Assembly (NCBI RefSeq): GCF_900601905.1
Contig: NZ_UWFA01000416.1
Location: 248,001-312,000, forward strand
Source: Pseudomonas viridiflava
GTDB lineage: Bacteria > Pseudomonadota > Gammaproteobacteria > Pseudomonadales > Pseudomonadaceae
Direction: 5' to 3'
DNA: 64,000 nucleotides
In this document: positions 48,398-58,006 of the stretch, in pieces
How positions within the stretch are numbered: the stretch's first letter is position 1
Layout of the letters: every line of letters starts with the position of its first letter
Notes under the pieces: generated by a model
Database searches by the model: none
What the model was told of the DNA's origin: nothing
What the model saw: the letters and a program-made list of their open reading frames with translations, nothing else
Made by a program: the position numbers and the translations under genes

Positions 48398-49483
48398 TCA
48401 GCGCAGGATGCTTTTCAGGGAAAACGCATAGTCGCTGCCGGGCGGTTTGCCCTGCAGACTGAACAGGCGCATATCAATACCGAAATCGTCGTGCCGTCCC
48501 GCCGCCAGGATCTTTTTCACATCGGAGGGCTCCACCAGCTGCATCACCCTGGCTTCCCGCGCGCCGATAAACGATCGAGTGCGAGGGTCTGCCGAGTCGT
48601 AATCGTGGAGCAGCAGTATTGCCATCCCGCCAATGCTGAAATGCCCGCCAGCAATGGCGCCAATCTGGCCCTGCCTGAGGGCTTGCAAGGACTCCGGCGA
48701 CCAGTTGATCGAGCTGACCAACACATTCCTGCCGAGCTCGCCGCCGTTTTCGCGCACCGCATCCATGGCGCCAAAGGCCATCAGATCATTGGCAGCCCAG
48801 ATGAGGTTGACTGCCGGATAACGCCTGAGCAGCAATTGCGCCTGCTCATGAGCGCGATCGCGGCGCCAGCCGCCCAGCGCAACCTGCCGCAGCCGCACTT
48901 CGGGATGTTCGGCCAGCGCGCGGTGCAGGCCTTTTTCACGCTGGAGAGAGACCGGAGTGGTATTGGTCCCGGAAAACGCCAGCAGCTCCATCGGCACCCC
49001 GCTGCTGTCTCGCAGGTGCAGGCTGATCAGGTGTTTGGCAGTCAGGTAGCCAGCTTCCTCGTCATTGGCCACCAGGCTGCCGAGGAAATCCGGATAGCGC
49101 TGGCGCAGATCGCCAAGGATTCTGGCCTGATCAGGCGTCAGGGTGTTGTTGACCGCAAACAGCTTGACGCCGCTGCCCTGGGACAAACGCAAAATCTCTG
49201 GCGCAACGTTCAGTTCGTTCGAGAACACCAGGTAGTCAGGCCGTCTGGCCCCCTGCAGCTCTTCGCGGGCCAGTATCAGCAACTGGCGAGTATCCCGGTC
49301 GGAGAACCGCACTGTGAGGTCCATGCCGAGCTTGTCGGCCGCTGACTTCATGAATCTGGCGTAGGCCGCCCAATAGCCATCTGTCGCGGGCCCAGGGCTG
49401 AGAAACACCACCGAAGCGGCGCTCGCACAACTTAGCCAGCCGCTGGCAACAGCAATGAGAAGACCCTGCAAAACCCTGTACAT
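48398..49483 (-). CDS. Orphan periplasmic sugar-binding-like protein
   Basis: This 361-residue protein has a signal peptide (about 1-22, 'GWLSCASA') and a type I periplasmic-binding fold like ribose/galactose-binding proteins ('WAANDLMAFGAMDAVRENG', about 230-248). No ABC permease or ATPase gene is close, so it may feed a chemoreceptor or membrane kinase rather than a transporter. The ligand is unknown. Confidence 0.82.
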   Translation of the reverse strand: MYRVLQGLLIAVASGWLSCASAASVVFLSPGPATDGYWAAYARFMKSAADKLGMDLTVRFSDRDTRQLLILAREELQGARRPDYLVFSNELNVAPEILRLSQGSGVKLFAVNNTLTPDQARILGDLRQRYPDFLGSLVANDEEAGYLTAKHLISLHLRDSSGVPMELLAFSGTNTTPVSLQREKGLHRALAEHPEVRLRQVALGGWRRDRAHEQAQLLLRRYPAVNLIWAANDLMAFGAMDAVRENGGELGRNVLVSSINWSPESLQALRQGQIGAIAGGHFSIGGMAILLLHDYDSADPRTRSFIGAREARVMQLVEPSDVKKILAAGRHDDFGIDMRLFSLQGKPPGSDYAFSLKSILR

Positions 49484-49568
49484 ACCGTGCCAGCCTTCAG
49501 TTCAGAGGTAGATAAGCGACCACTGACCTTTATCGGCTGCGCCAGCCATTATCTATAAGGCTATTTAT

Positions 49569-49682
49569 TCATTGATGGCTGACCCAGAACACGGCGGTCC
49601 CTACCACCAGCACGATAATGAAGAAGATTGCCCACGCATCGACGTGGCTATCTTTTTTGGCTATTTTCGGGTGATTACTCAT
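49569..49682 (-). CDS. 37-residue single-pass membrane mini-protein
   Basis: The ATG at 49682 has AAGAGGC seven bases upstream. The 37 codons encode a charged N-terminus ('MSNHPKIAKKDSHVDAW'), one clear membrane helix ('AIFFIIVLVVGTAVFWV') and a two- to three-residue tail ('SHQ'). It was found by reading the sequence because it is below the usual ORF cut-off. It lies divergent from cysI and 86 bases downstream of the binding-protein start region. Codon use looks normal. Function unknown. Confidence 0.7.
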   Translation of the reverse strand: MSNHPKIAKKDSHVDAWAIFFIIVLVVGTAVFWVSHQ

Positions 49683-49952
49683 TCACAACGCCTCTTGTCT
49701 GTTTTATTAGTGGCATCACGCAAGTCGCTGGCGCTTTTGGCGCAGACTCGACCTCAGTAAAGTTCAGGGATGTCCATTCCACAAGCAGGGTTATAGCGGC
49801 CACCCGAGGGGCTTAGCACTTTTGGTTCTTTGCATATATTCAAACATGACTTTTGCGCATAACTGCAAACTGGTATCTTCCCCCGGCTCCGTTGGGAGTG
49901 CGCGGCCGTGCGCGCAGATTTACCGTGGTAATTGCCTGAGAACAGGACCGAT

Positions 49953-51611
49953 ATGTACGTATATGACGAGTACGACCAGCGGATCATCGAGGACCGCGTA
50001 AAGCAGTTCCGTGATCAGACCCGACGCTATCTGGCAGGAGAACTCAGCGAAGAAGAGTTCCGCCCGCTGCGCCTGCAAAATGGCCTTTATATCCAGCGTT
50101 TCGCGCCCATGCTGCGCGTGGCTGTGCCTTATGGTCAGTTGACGTCCCGCCAGACACGGATGATGGCCAAGATAGCCCGCGACTATGACAAGGGCTACGC
50201 ACACATCAGCACACGGCAGAACGTGCAGTTCAACTGGCCTGCACTGGAAGACATTCCTGACATCCTCGCTGAACTGGCAACCGTGCAGATGCACGCCATT
50301 CAGACCAGCGGCAACTGCTTGCGCAACGTCACCACCGATCAGTTCGCGGGTGTCGCGGCTGACGAGTTGGTCGACCCGCGCCCGTGGTGTGAAATTGTCC
50401 GTCAATGGACCACCTTTCACCCGGAATTCGCCTACCTGCCGCGCAAGTTCAAGATCGCGATCAACGGCTCCACCAGTGACCGCGCGGCCATTGAAGTGCA
50501 CGACATCGGCCTTGAGCCCGTGCTGAACGAAGCTGGCGAACTCGGCTTCCGGGTTCTGGTGGGCGGCGGCCTTGGCCGGACGCCTGTGGTCGGCGCGTTC
50601 ATCAATGAATTCCTGCCCTGGCAGGACCTGTTGAGTTATCTGGACGCCATCCTGCGGGTCTACAACCGCTATGGCCGTCGCGACAACAAATACAAGGCGC
50701 GGATCAAGATTCTGGTCAAGGCTCTGACGCCGGAAGTCTTTGCGCAGAAGGTCGATGCGGAAATGGCCCACCTGCGCGGTGGCCAGACCACGCTGACCGA
50801 AGCCGAAGTGCAGCGTGTCTCGAAACATTTCGTCGATCCGGAATACAAAGCCCTGGACGACTTCAGCGCCGACCTGGCCAGGCTGGACCAGGAACACCCG
50901 GGCTTCGCTCGCTGGCGTACCCGCAATACCCTGGCCCACAAAAAGCCTGGTTACATCGCCGTCACCCTGTCCCTCAAGCCGACCGGCGTTGCGCCGGGTG
51001 ACCTGACCGACAAGCAACTCGACGGCGTTGCCGACCTGGCGGACCGCTACAGCTACGGCCAACTGCGTACCTCCCACGAGCAGAACATCATTCTGGCCGA
51101 TGTTGAGCAGTCTCAGCTGTTCACGCTGTGGCAGGAATTGCGCGAACAAGGTTTCGCTACGCCAAACGTGGGCCTGCTGACCGATATCATCTGCTGCCCT
51201 GGCGGCGACTTCTGCTCGCTGGCCAACGCCAAGTCGATCCCGATTGCCGAATCCATCCAGCGCCGCTTCGACGACCTGGATTACCTGTTCGACATTGGGG
51301 AACTCGACCTGAACATCTCCGGTTGCATGAACGCATGCGGTCACCACCATGTCGGCCATATCGGCATTCTGGGCGTGGACAAGAAAGGCGAGGAGTTTTA
51401 TCAGGTTTCCCTGGGCGGCAGCGCCAGCCGTGACGCCAGCCTGGGCAAGATCCTTGGCCCGTCGTTCGCTCAGGACGCCATGCCGGATGTGATCGAAAAG
51501 CTGATTGACGTCTACGTCGAGAAACGCAACGAAGACGAACGCTTCATCGACACCTTCCAGCGTATTGGCATCGACCCTTTCAAGGAGCGCGTCTATGCAG
51601 CGAATCATTAA
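49953..51611 (+). CDS. cysI: Sulfite reductase hemoprotein subunit
   Basis: The start was set at the ATG at 49953 ('MYVYDEYDQRIIEDRVKQF'), with AGGA upstream, giving 552 residues; a TTG at 49932 is less likely. The two sulfite/nitrite reductase repeats are present and the siroheme-Fe4S4 ligands are 'CPGGDFC' (Cys-X5-Cys) and 'CMNAC' (Cys-X3-Cys) near residues 417 and 462. It reduces sulfite to sulfide in cysteine synthesis. The DUF934 gene overlaps its end. Confidence 0.93.
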   Translation: MYVYDEYDQRIIEDRVKQFRDQTRRYLAGELSEEEFRPLRLQNGLYIQRFAPMLRVAVPYGQLTSRQTRMMAKIARDYDKGYAHISTRQNVQFNWPALEDIPDILAELATVQMHAIQTSGNCLRNVTTDQFAGVAADELVDPRPWCEIVRQWTTFHPEFAYLPRKFKIAINGSTSDRAAIEVHDIGLEPVLNEAGELGFRVLVGGGLGRTPVVGAFINEFLPWQDLLSYLDAILRVYNRYGRRDNKYKARIKILVKALTPEVFAQKVDAEMAHLRGGQTTLTEAEVQRVSKHFVDPEYKALDDFSADLARLDQEHPGFARWRTRNTLAHKKPGYIAVTLSLKPTGVAPGDLTDKQLDGVADLADRYSYGQLRTSHEQNIILADVEQSQLFTLWQELREQGFATPNVGLLTDIICCPGGDFCSLANAKSIPIAESIQRRFDDLDYLFDIGELDLNISGCMNACGHHHVGHIGILGVDKKGEEFYQVSLGGSASRDASLGKILGPSFAQDAMPDVIEKLIDVYVEKRNEDERFIDTFQRIGIDPFKERVYAANH

Positions 51612-52089
51612 GAACAACGAAGTCATCGACGAAACCTGGCACCTGCTGCCCAAGGATACGTCGTTCGACGAGCTGTCCAACTGCGACGACCTGATCGTGC
51701 CGCTGGCCTTGTGGCGAGAACATGGTCACGCGTTGCAAGCCCGTGATGGTGGTCTGGGCGTATGGCTGGACAGCGACGAAGAAGCTGAAGAAATCGGGGA
51801 AGATGTCAGCAAGTTCCAGGTCATAGCCTTGAACTTTCCGGCATTTACCGACGGACGCAGCTACTCCAATGCACGCCTGTTGCGCGATCGCTATGGCTTC
51901 AAGGGCGAACTGCGGGCCATTGGCGACGTGCTGCGTGACCAGTTGTTCTACCTGCACCGCTGCGGCTTCGACGCCTTTGCGATACGTGCCGACAAAGATC
52001 CCTACGAAGCCCTGGAAGGCCTCAAGGATTTCTCGGTAACGTACCAGGCCGCGACTGACGAGCCGTTGCCGCTGTTCCGCAGACGCTGA
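51595..52089 (+). CDS. DUF934 protein linked to sulfite reductase
   Basis: The start was set at 51595 after AAGGAG, inside the end of cysI, giving 164 residues. 'LNFPAFTDGRSYSNARLLRDRYGFKGELRAIGDVLRDQ' is the DUF934 hallmark. The family almost always sits beside cysI in pseudomonads and is thought to help sulfite reduction, perhaps in electron supply; the mechanism is unproven. Confidence 0.92.
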   Translation: MQRIIKNNEVIDETWHLLPKDTSFDELSNCDDLIVPLALWREHGHALQARDGGLGVWLDSDEEAEEIGEDVSKFQVIALNFPAFTDGRSYSNARLLRDRYGFKGELRAIGDVLRDQLFYLHRCGFDAFAIRADKDPYEALEGLKDFSVTYQAATDEPLPLFRRR

Positions 52090-52106
52090 GTCATTTGGCA
52101 GTACTC

Positions 52107-52144
52107 AAAGCCCAGGCCTGGATTTCCAGCCTGGGCTTTTTATT
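52107..52144 (+). terminator. Terminator of the cysI-DUF934 operon
   Basis: AAAGCCCAGGC (52107-52117) pairs with GCCTGGGCTTT (52129-52139) and a T-rich tail follows. Confidence 0.9.
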
Positions 52145-52173
52145 GTCAACGGGCGCAAGTGTGAAACTTCACA

Positions 52174-52259
52174 ACCGTAGGCTTCAGCCGCGAACGGTGT
52201 TGCAGCTGAATCTGCGTTGAATGTCCCCCGCCCTTCGCGGCTGAAGCCGTTCCTGCAGG
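52174..52259. repeat. REP-type inverted pair
   Basis: ACCGTAGGCTTCAGCCGCGA (52173-52192) faces TTCGCGGCTGAAGCCGTTCC (52234-52253). It is the same REP flavour as at 1019-1108 and lies between the cysI operon terminator and the end of the NEL gene. Confidence 0.8.
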
Positions 52260-52288
52260 TTTTGCGGGCACACGATCATCTGCATGCG

Positions 52289-55200
52289 CTAGACCTCGTT
52301 GGCAGCCGTCCCAGTCGCTAATTCCGCTTCGGTCAATTGCCTCATCAGTTTCTCCTCGTCCACCTGCCGCTGGCGTATGATCGCGTCGGCTTCACGTTTG
52401 TAGGTGGCATCCGTGAGGGGTCGCTCGCTGTGCAGATCATCCAGGGCCTCCAGGCGCATGGCGGTGGGGCGCTGGCAAACGGTGAACTGCTCTGCGTATT
52501 GACGTTTCAGATGGTCTACCCAAAAGTCGCGCTTGATGGCAAAGCCCGTCAATGCGCTGGGGGTTTCATGGCTCATGACCGTGCGTGCAGCCTGTGCCAA
52601 TCTTTCATCGGTAACGCCCGCCGTGGTTGAAAACTGCATGGTGCGCGTGCCAATGGGCAGCTCAAGACGGCTGGCAAGCCCCACGCGATAGGCCAGCAAC
52701 ACCTCGACGTCCTCGGTGAAACCGACGCGTGATGCGACATCCAGCCGCGCAATGGCATCCACTTCTTCAAGCCGAAACAGACCGCGCAGCAACTTGAGCA
52801 ACTGCGGCCCTTCCCTGCCGTTCACAGCCATGGCGCGGGCCTGAGTGACGAGTACTTCCAGCTCCATGTTGCTGAAAATCACCGCTGCACCGTCCACACA
52901 GGTCTCGGGAAACGCGGCCATGGCAATCAAACGGGTACGTAGCGCTTCGTCTGCGGCGCCTGCTTCCAGCAGATTCCACACTCGCTGCGTCACCTGGGCG
53001 CGGCTCAGGCTGAAATCCGCTGAGCCCTGAAGGCGCGTTATCACCGCGAAGAAATCCGCCGCGTGCTGATGGCCAGAGAACAGTGCCCAGGCGTCCCGGC
53101 ACCGTCCACGCTCCAATGCAGGCGTCTGGTACAACCAGAACTCGGGGTTGTCCGCCTGTTCGGTGAACACCCATGGGCCGCCCGCTGCCGAAATACGCGC
53201 CCGGGTGCCCATCGACAGAGGGTTGCCATCGAGCAAGGTGTGCCGCACTGCGCCGGGCGTCTGATAAAACGCCTCGGGCAACGTCGTGATGCGGTTACTG
53301 CGCAGGTCCAGAGCCATCAGGTTGGGAATGTCGAACACCCCGTTCGGCGCCTCCTGAATGCCAGTGCTACGCAGGAACAGGTTAAGCAGTTGCGGCATGC
53401 CCCTGACGTCCAGCAACGGCCCGATCGGGTTGCGCTCAAGGTTTAGCAGCCGCAGATTCGGCAGACGCCTGAGGGTCTGCACCATCTCGGCTGTCAGCAC
53501 GATGCGGTTGTTGGCCAGCGTCAAGCGGGTCAGCCCGGACAGGTTGCGCAGGCCAACAGGGATCACCGAAAGGAAATTGTTTTCCGCGTTCAGCCAGCTC
53601 AGTTGCGGGCACTTGAGCACCAGTGCGCTGATCGACTGCTGTGACAGGTAGGTGCGCGAGAGGTTGATCGCCGTGACGTGGCTGAAGTCACCCGGCAAGT
53701 AAGGCAAATCTCCGATCACCAGACCGGACAGGTCCAGGGTGTAGCCACTGATGTGTTGCGCGCTCGGGCCGATGACTGGTGTCTGGCGTTGCCAGCAGCG
53801 CTTGATGATCTCGGCCGCATTGCGGCGGGAGGTTGCGGAAACGGGCACCGAATGAGTATCCGTGACAGGCCGCCAGGTCATGGGGCCTTTTACCCAGCGC
53901 TCCAGGCTGCGATCCAGGGACTGAAAATCCATGGACAGACGGGCCAACTGGATCTCGATCGAGGTGCCATTGGCCCGCAGCTCGGCGAGGAATTCGGCGG
54001 TCTGCTGCGACGAAAAACCGGGGTACAGGACTTTGATCTGTGCATGCAGTGAAGGACGTGCCGTCGAAGGCCCGGCGACCGCCTGCGATGGATCATCCAG
54101 ACCACCCTTGAGCCCGCCCAGGTCGATATCCCACTGGTCGCTTTCGAGCTGTCTGATGAAAGGTCCGGACTTCCCGGATCCTTCCTGGGCCGTTATGCGC
54201 CAGCGGCGAACGGAGTCGTCCCAGCAGACCTGATAAGCCTTGTCATGAATCGGGACAAAATACTGTCCATCTTTGTGGTAGATATCCAGCATGCCGTTAG
54301 GCCCGCGGACGTTCGGCGCGCCTTGTACGCGAGCAACCGGCGCTTCGAACGTTTTGAGGGATTGGCGCAGCTCGGCACTCAGGCCACGCACATTGGGCGG
54401 TGCCATTTCGAAGCGGGGACGCATCACGCTGGGCACAACCGTTTGTTCAGTCGCGTCCGCCGCTGTCAGCTCCTCGACAGCGGCTGTGAACGCCGATGCG
54501 TTGACTACCTTGGCGAGGCCTTCCAGCGCCAGCGGCAAGGCATTGAGCACCCCGAATTCGATGCGCTGCGCCGCCTGCCGGCGCGCCTCAAAAGTCTTGC
54601 CCTGGCTGGCTTGAACCGCGCCGACGCCGATCAGCGTAGTGCTCAGCCCGATGATGAACGGCACGGCTTCTGGAACCATCAAGGCAATCAGGCCGGTGAA
54701 CACCAGGCTGCGTGTCAGACCTTCCGCCAAATCCTGCAGCAGCGCTTCCTGGCGGGTATGAATGATCGACCGGGCGTCCGCCCTCAATCGGGCCTGCAGG
54801 CTGTCACGGAGGAAAACAAAAGGGTCGCCTGAAATGTTCTTGCCCGCATGTACATAGAGCCGTGGCGGCCAGCTGCCGCTGTTGAACCAGTGGGGATAGG
54901 CGGCAACGCCCTGCAACGCGCTGAGCAGGCCGCTAATGAACAAACCATCGCTGGCGTCGCGCTCCTGAAAATGCGCGGCCAGCGCCTGACGCTTGACCGG
55001 CTGCCGAGATTGCACCGCCAGCCACTCGGAGACTTCGTGTACATCGGCGAAACCGTGCAGTGGTGATGAATTACCGGGGATGTACAGCAACGTACGCCGC
55101 GTGTGCCGGTTCTGGATCAGCAGAATATCGGTCGCACTGTAGTGATGCACCTGCAAGGGAGAAACCACGATATGAGCGGCAGATACAAACGGCTCCAGAA

Positions 55201-55876
55201 GTCTGGCCGGAGTCAGGTCCTCCCAGCGCAGCGCCAGGTCGAGCCCCACTGCCTCAAGCGCCAACTGCTGATCAACCTGGCTCAATGTCTGTTCCCGGCA
55301 CTGCAGAAAAGCCGCTTTGACAAACGCAGCCTTGGCCAGGATCGGAAAATGCTGCGCGTGGGTCGACAGAAACTGTTCAAGGTACTCGTGATACAGCACT
55401 GATAAATGGGTGGTTTCGATGAACTGCTTGAACGTATCGGGAGCAATGGCTAGTTGGCTGCAAGCGTCATAGACCTGAGGCAGCCCGCGCCGATACAGCC
55501 CCTCGTATGAGCGCACGGTGAAGTTCGGCATTAACTTTTCAACGGGCCGCAAGGCCAGTCCCGTGGCGGTCCAGGGCTGGACAGCATTGAACCATTGAGC
55601 CAGTCGTGAGCGACGCCGCACCTTGTGCAGCAGCGCCTCGGTCATGGTCAGCGCATGCTGAACCGTTGCCGGGTAAGGCGACGGTCCCGGGGCCGGGTTG
55701 TACAGCAGTGAGGTGAGGCAAACGGCATCCGGGTCGATGTCCAGGGCCCAGTGGTCGCGGGCATGGGATCTGATCCGCTGACGAGCAAACCGTGAGGGGC
55801 TGTCGACGACAGCCCCATGGGTGGCGACGAAAGTATCCATCAGCGGATGATTGGCGGGAGCTTCAATGTGCAGCAT
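52289..55876 (-). CDS. LRR protein with C-terminal NEL E3 ubiquitin-ligase domain
   Basis: The ATG at 55876 was chosen (1195 residues); a TTG at 55885 precedes it. The first ~480 residues resemble the long N-terminal domain of Pseudomonas proteins annotated as dermonecrotic-toxin-like (DUF6543), including a hydrophobic stretch near 390-420 ('SLVFTGLIALMVPEAVPFIIGLSTTLIGVGA'). Leucine-rich repeats cover about 705-880. The C-terminus (about 930-1140) matches the NEL domain of IpaH/SspH ligases: 'TCVDG' with catalytic Cys993 in the C-x-D pattern, 'LLRGLFRLEEVDAIARLDVA', 'DVEVLLAYRVGLASRLELP'. IpaH-type proteins are type III effectors that ubiquitinate host targets; no secretion genes lie nearby. 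No frameshift is seen. Confidence 0.88.
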   Translation of the reverse strand: MLHIEAPANHPLMDTFVATHGAVVDSPSRFARQRIRSHARDHWALDIDPDAVCLTSLLYNPAPGPSPYPATVQHALTMTEALLHKVRRRSRLAQWFNAVQPWTATGLALRPVEKLMPNFTVRSYEGLYRRGLPQVYDACSQLAIAPDTFKQFIETTHLSVLYHEYLEQFLSTHAQHFPILAKAAFVKAAFLQCREQTLSQVDQQLALEAVGLDLALRWEDLTPARLLEPFVSAAHIVVSPLQVHHYSATDILLIQNRHTRRTLLYIPGNSSPLHGFADVHEVSEWLAVQSRQPVKRQALAAHFQERDASDGLFISGLLSALQGVAAYPHWFNSGSWPPRLYVHAGKNISGDPFVFLRDSLQARLRADARSIIHTRQEALLQDLAEGLTRSLVFTGLIALMVPEAVPFIIGLSTTLIGVGAVQASQGKTFEARRQAAQRIEFGVLNALPLALEGLAKVVNASAFTAAVEELTAADATEQTVVPSVMRPRFEMAPPNVRGLSAELRQSLKTFEAPVARVQGAPNVRGPNGMLDIYHKDGQYFVPIHDKAYQVCWDDSVRRWRITAQEGSGKSGPFIRQLESDQWDIDLGGLKGGLDDPSQAVAGPSTARPSLHAQIKVLYPGFSSQQTAEFLAELRANGTSIEIQLARLSMDFQSLDRSLERWVKGPMTWRPVTDTHSVPVSATSRRNAAEIIKRCWQRQTPVIGPSAQHISGYTLDLSGLVIGDLPYLPGDFSHVTAINLSRTYLSQQSISALVLKCPQLSWLNAENNFLSVIPVGLRNLSGLTRLTLANNRIVLTAEMVQTLRRLPNLRLLNLERNPIGPLLDVRGMPQLLNLFLRSTGIQEAPNGVFDIPNLMALDLRSNRITTLPEAFYQTPGAVRHTLLDGNPLSMGTRARISAAGGPWVFTEQADNPEFWLYQTPALERGRCRDAWALFSGHQHAADFFAVITRLQGSADFSLSRAQVTQRVWNLLEAGAADEALRTRLIAMAAFPETCVDGAAVIFSNMELEVLVTQARAMAVNGREGPQLLKLLRGLFRLEEVDAIARLDVASRVGFTEDVEVLLAYRVGLASRLELPIGTRTMQFSTTAGVTDERLAQAARTVMSHETPSALTGFAIKRDFWVDHLKRQYAEQFTVCQRPTAMRLEALDDLHSERPLTDATYKREADAIIRQRQVDEEKLMRQLTEAELATGTAANEV

Positions 55877-55986
55877 TTCAGGCAATGTCCTTATTGCAAA
55901 GAGATCGCCAGCTTATCGAGGCCACAGCCTTGGGTGAGCTGCATAGTTATCGCGCCATACATCACACCGCGGCTTATTCCAGGCAA

Positions 55987-56018
55987 TAAAAAACGCCGCC
56001 TGTCAGTACAGGCGGCGT
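55987..56018 (-). terminator. Terminator of sohB
   Basis: Reading the minus strand, an 11-base perfect stem (ACGCCGCCTGT / ACAGGCGGCGT, 55993-56018) with a four-base loop is followed by a T-run. Confidence 0.93.
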
Positions 56019-56032
56019 CGAGATCAGGCGTA

Positions 56033-57055
56033 TTACCAGAAGCGTTGTTGAGTCAGACGACTCCACCAGCCGGTCACGAGGCGGTCTACCGAACTGCTGG
56101 CCGCCATGCCCATGCGCTCCTGCAGACTTTTGCGCTGCACATAATGCAGGTGAAACACTTCAGCGGTCCTGGCGCGCTCACCGATGTACTCGTCACTGGT
56201 CTTGAGTTCATCGACCAGTTTTTTGTCCAGTGCGGCAACGCCCAGCCAGATCTCGCCGGTGGCCACTTCATCAATGGCCAGTTGCGGACGGTAGTTGGCG
56301 ACGAAGTTCTTGAACAGGTCGTGGGTGATATCCAGATCCTGCTGGAACTTCTCTCGGCCCTTCTCGGTGTTTTCACCGAATACCGTCAACGTGCGTTTGT
56401 ATTCACCGGCAGTCAGCACTTCGAAGTCAATGTCGTGCTTTTTCAGCAGACGGTTCACATTGGGCAACTGCGCCACGACGCCAATGGAGCCGAGGATCGC
56501 AAATGGGGCGCTGATGATCTTGTCGCCAATGCAGGCCATCATGTAGCCCCCGCTGGCGGCGACCTTGTCGATACAGATGGTCAACGGGATTCCCGCCTGA
56601 CGGATCCGCGCCAGTTGCGACGATGCCAGGCCATAGCTGTGGACCATGCCACCGCCGCTTTCCAGGCGCAGGACGACCTCATCCTTGCCGGTTGCCAGGG
56701 TCAGCAACGCGGTAATTTCGTGACGCAGGCTTTCAGTGGCAGACGCCTTGATGTCGCCATCGAAATCCAGCACGTACACGCGCGGCTTGGGCTCAGCGAG
56801 CTTTTTGTCCTGCTTGAGGCTTTTAGCCTGCTCCTTGCGCAGGGCTTTGAGGCGAACCTTGTCGAGCAGCGATTGCTCCAGCCGCTCGCGCAGGCCCTTG
56901 TAGAAATCGTTCAATTTGGTGACTTGCAACTGCCCGGCAGATCGACGTCGTCCTTTGCCGCGCAGTGAAGCAATCGCCACGAGGACAACCACAATGGCAA
57001 CCACCAGCGTGACCGTTTTGGCCAGGAAACTGGCGTAATCGGCTAAAAACTCCAC
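56033..57055 (-). CDS. sohB: SohB inner-membrane serine protease
   Basis: This 340-residue S49 peptidase has an N-terminal membrane segment (about 10-30), a basic linker and a catalytic domain. The catalytic serine is Ser168 in 'KVAASGGYMMAC' and the general-base lysine is Lys220 in 'GEYKRTLTVFG', the Ser-Lys dyad of signal-peptide peptidases. It is thought to degrade periplasmic or membrane peptides. A strong terminator follows the stop. Confidence 0.93.
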   Translation of the reverse strand: MEFLADYASFLAKTVTLVVAIVVVLVAIASLRGKGRRRSAGQLQVTKLNDFYKGLRERLEQSLLDKVRLKALRKEQAKSLKQDKKLAEPKPRVYVLDFDGDIKASATESLRHEITALLTLATGKDEVVLRLESGGGMVHSYGLASSQLARIRQAGIPLTICIDKVAASGGYMMACIGDKIISAPFAILGSIGVVAQLPNVNRLLKKHDIDFEVLTAGEYKRTLTVFGENTEKGREKFQQDLDITHDLFKNFVANYRPQLAIDEVATGEIWLGVAALDKKLVDELKTSDEYIGERARTAEVFHLHYVQRKSLQERMGMAASSSVDRLVTGWWSRLTQQRFW

Positions 57056-57250
57056 AGAGACTCCTCACTTGATAGCGCCCTTGCCACACAAGGGTCGCGG
57101 ATTGCGCAAGCATACCGGCGCGGCCTGCTGGCGACCAGTTGCCAATCGTTTCCAAAGCAGCCATTCAAACAAGCGTATGTTTTTTCATTGACACGTCATC
57201 GTCATCCCCATAATCTCGCCCAAACATCAACGTACCGGGACGGCGCGGAC

Positions 57251-57961
57251 GTGGGCAGCATCTATCTGATACGACATGGTCAGGCTTCGTTCGGTGCCGA
57301 CGATTACGACGTGCTGTCGCCCAACGGCATCCGTCAGGCACAAGTGCTGGGCGCGCACCTTGCCCGCATGGGCCAGGGTTTTGATCGTTGCGTAGCAGGA
57401 GGCCTGCGTCGCCAGCAGCACACCGCTCAAACCACGCTGGCGCAGCTGGCTGGCGCGGGCCTGGCAGCACCTGAAATTGAAATAGACCCTGGTTTTGACG
57501 AGTTCGATGCCGAAGCCGTGATTCGCGCCTTGCTGCCAGCCATGCTGGATGACGAACCCGGCGCACTCGACGTGATGCGCAATGCCGCGCAAAACCGTGC
57601 CGAGTTCCAGCGCCTGTTTGCCTTGATTGTCACCCGTTGGATGGGCGGTAGCCATGACCCGCTGGGCCTGCAAAGCTGGCTCGGCTTTGTCGCTCAGGCC
57701 CAGGCAGGTTTGCAGCGCCTGCTGGACGCAGCCCGCGCGGGCGAGCGCATTGCCGTCTTCACCTCCGGCGGGACCATCACTGCCCTGCTGCACCGCATTA
57801 CCCAAATGCCCGCCCAGCAGGCGTTCGAGCTGAACTGGCAGATCGTCAACACCTCGCTCAGTCACCTGAAGTTCCGCGGCAACGCGGTGACCCTGGCGAG
57901 TTTCAACGACCATGCACACCTACAACTGATGAACAGTCCCGAGCTCATCACCTACCGATGA
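57251..57961 (+). CDS. Histidine phosphatase family protein
   Basis: A GTG start at 57251 was chosen because it begins the fold ('GSIYLIRHGQASFGADDYD'), giving 236 residues; the frame is open for 21 codons before it. The phosphohistidine motif 'IRHGQ' is at about residues 7-11 and a second histidine environment is 'AVFTSGGTITALLH' near 180. It belongs to the phosphoglycerate mutase-like superfamily; substrate unknown. The SCP2 and phosphotransferase genes downstream suggest a lipid/acyl-CoA setting. Confidence 0.88.
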   Translation: MGSIYLIRHGQASFGADDYDVLSPNGIRQAQVLGAHLARMGQGFDRCVAGGLRRQQHTAQTTLAQLAGAGLAAPEIEIDPGFDEFDAEAVIRALLPAMLDDEPGALDVMRNAAQNRAEFQRLFALIVTRWMGGSHDPLGLQSWLGFVAQAQAGLQRLLDAARAGERIAVFTSGGTITALLHRITQMPAQQAFELNWQIVNTSLSHLKFRGNAVTLASFNDHAHLQLMNSPELITYR

Positions 57962-58006
57962 CCCGGCCCACTTTGTTGCAGCACCACCACTGAAAAGGAT
58001 CGAAAC

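Noticed and set aside
49920..51680. 586-codon minus-strand frame opposite cysI
   Set aside because: cysI carries intact siroheme motifs on the other strand; the antisense frame has none.
54245..54832. 195-codon plus-strand frame opposite the NEL gene
   Set aside because: No motif or ribosome site; the minus-strand protein is continuous through it.
52289..55876. Reading the LRR-NEL gene as a mobile-element insertion
   Set aside because: No transposase, direct repeats or tRNA flank it, and the nearby inverted pair is an ordinary REP doublet.
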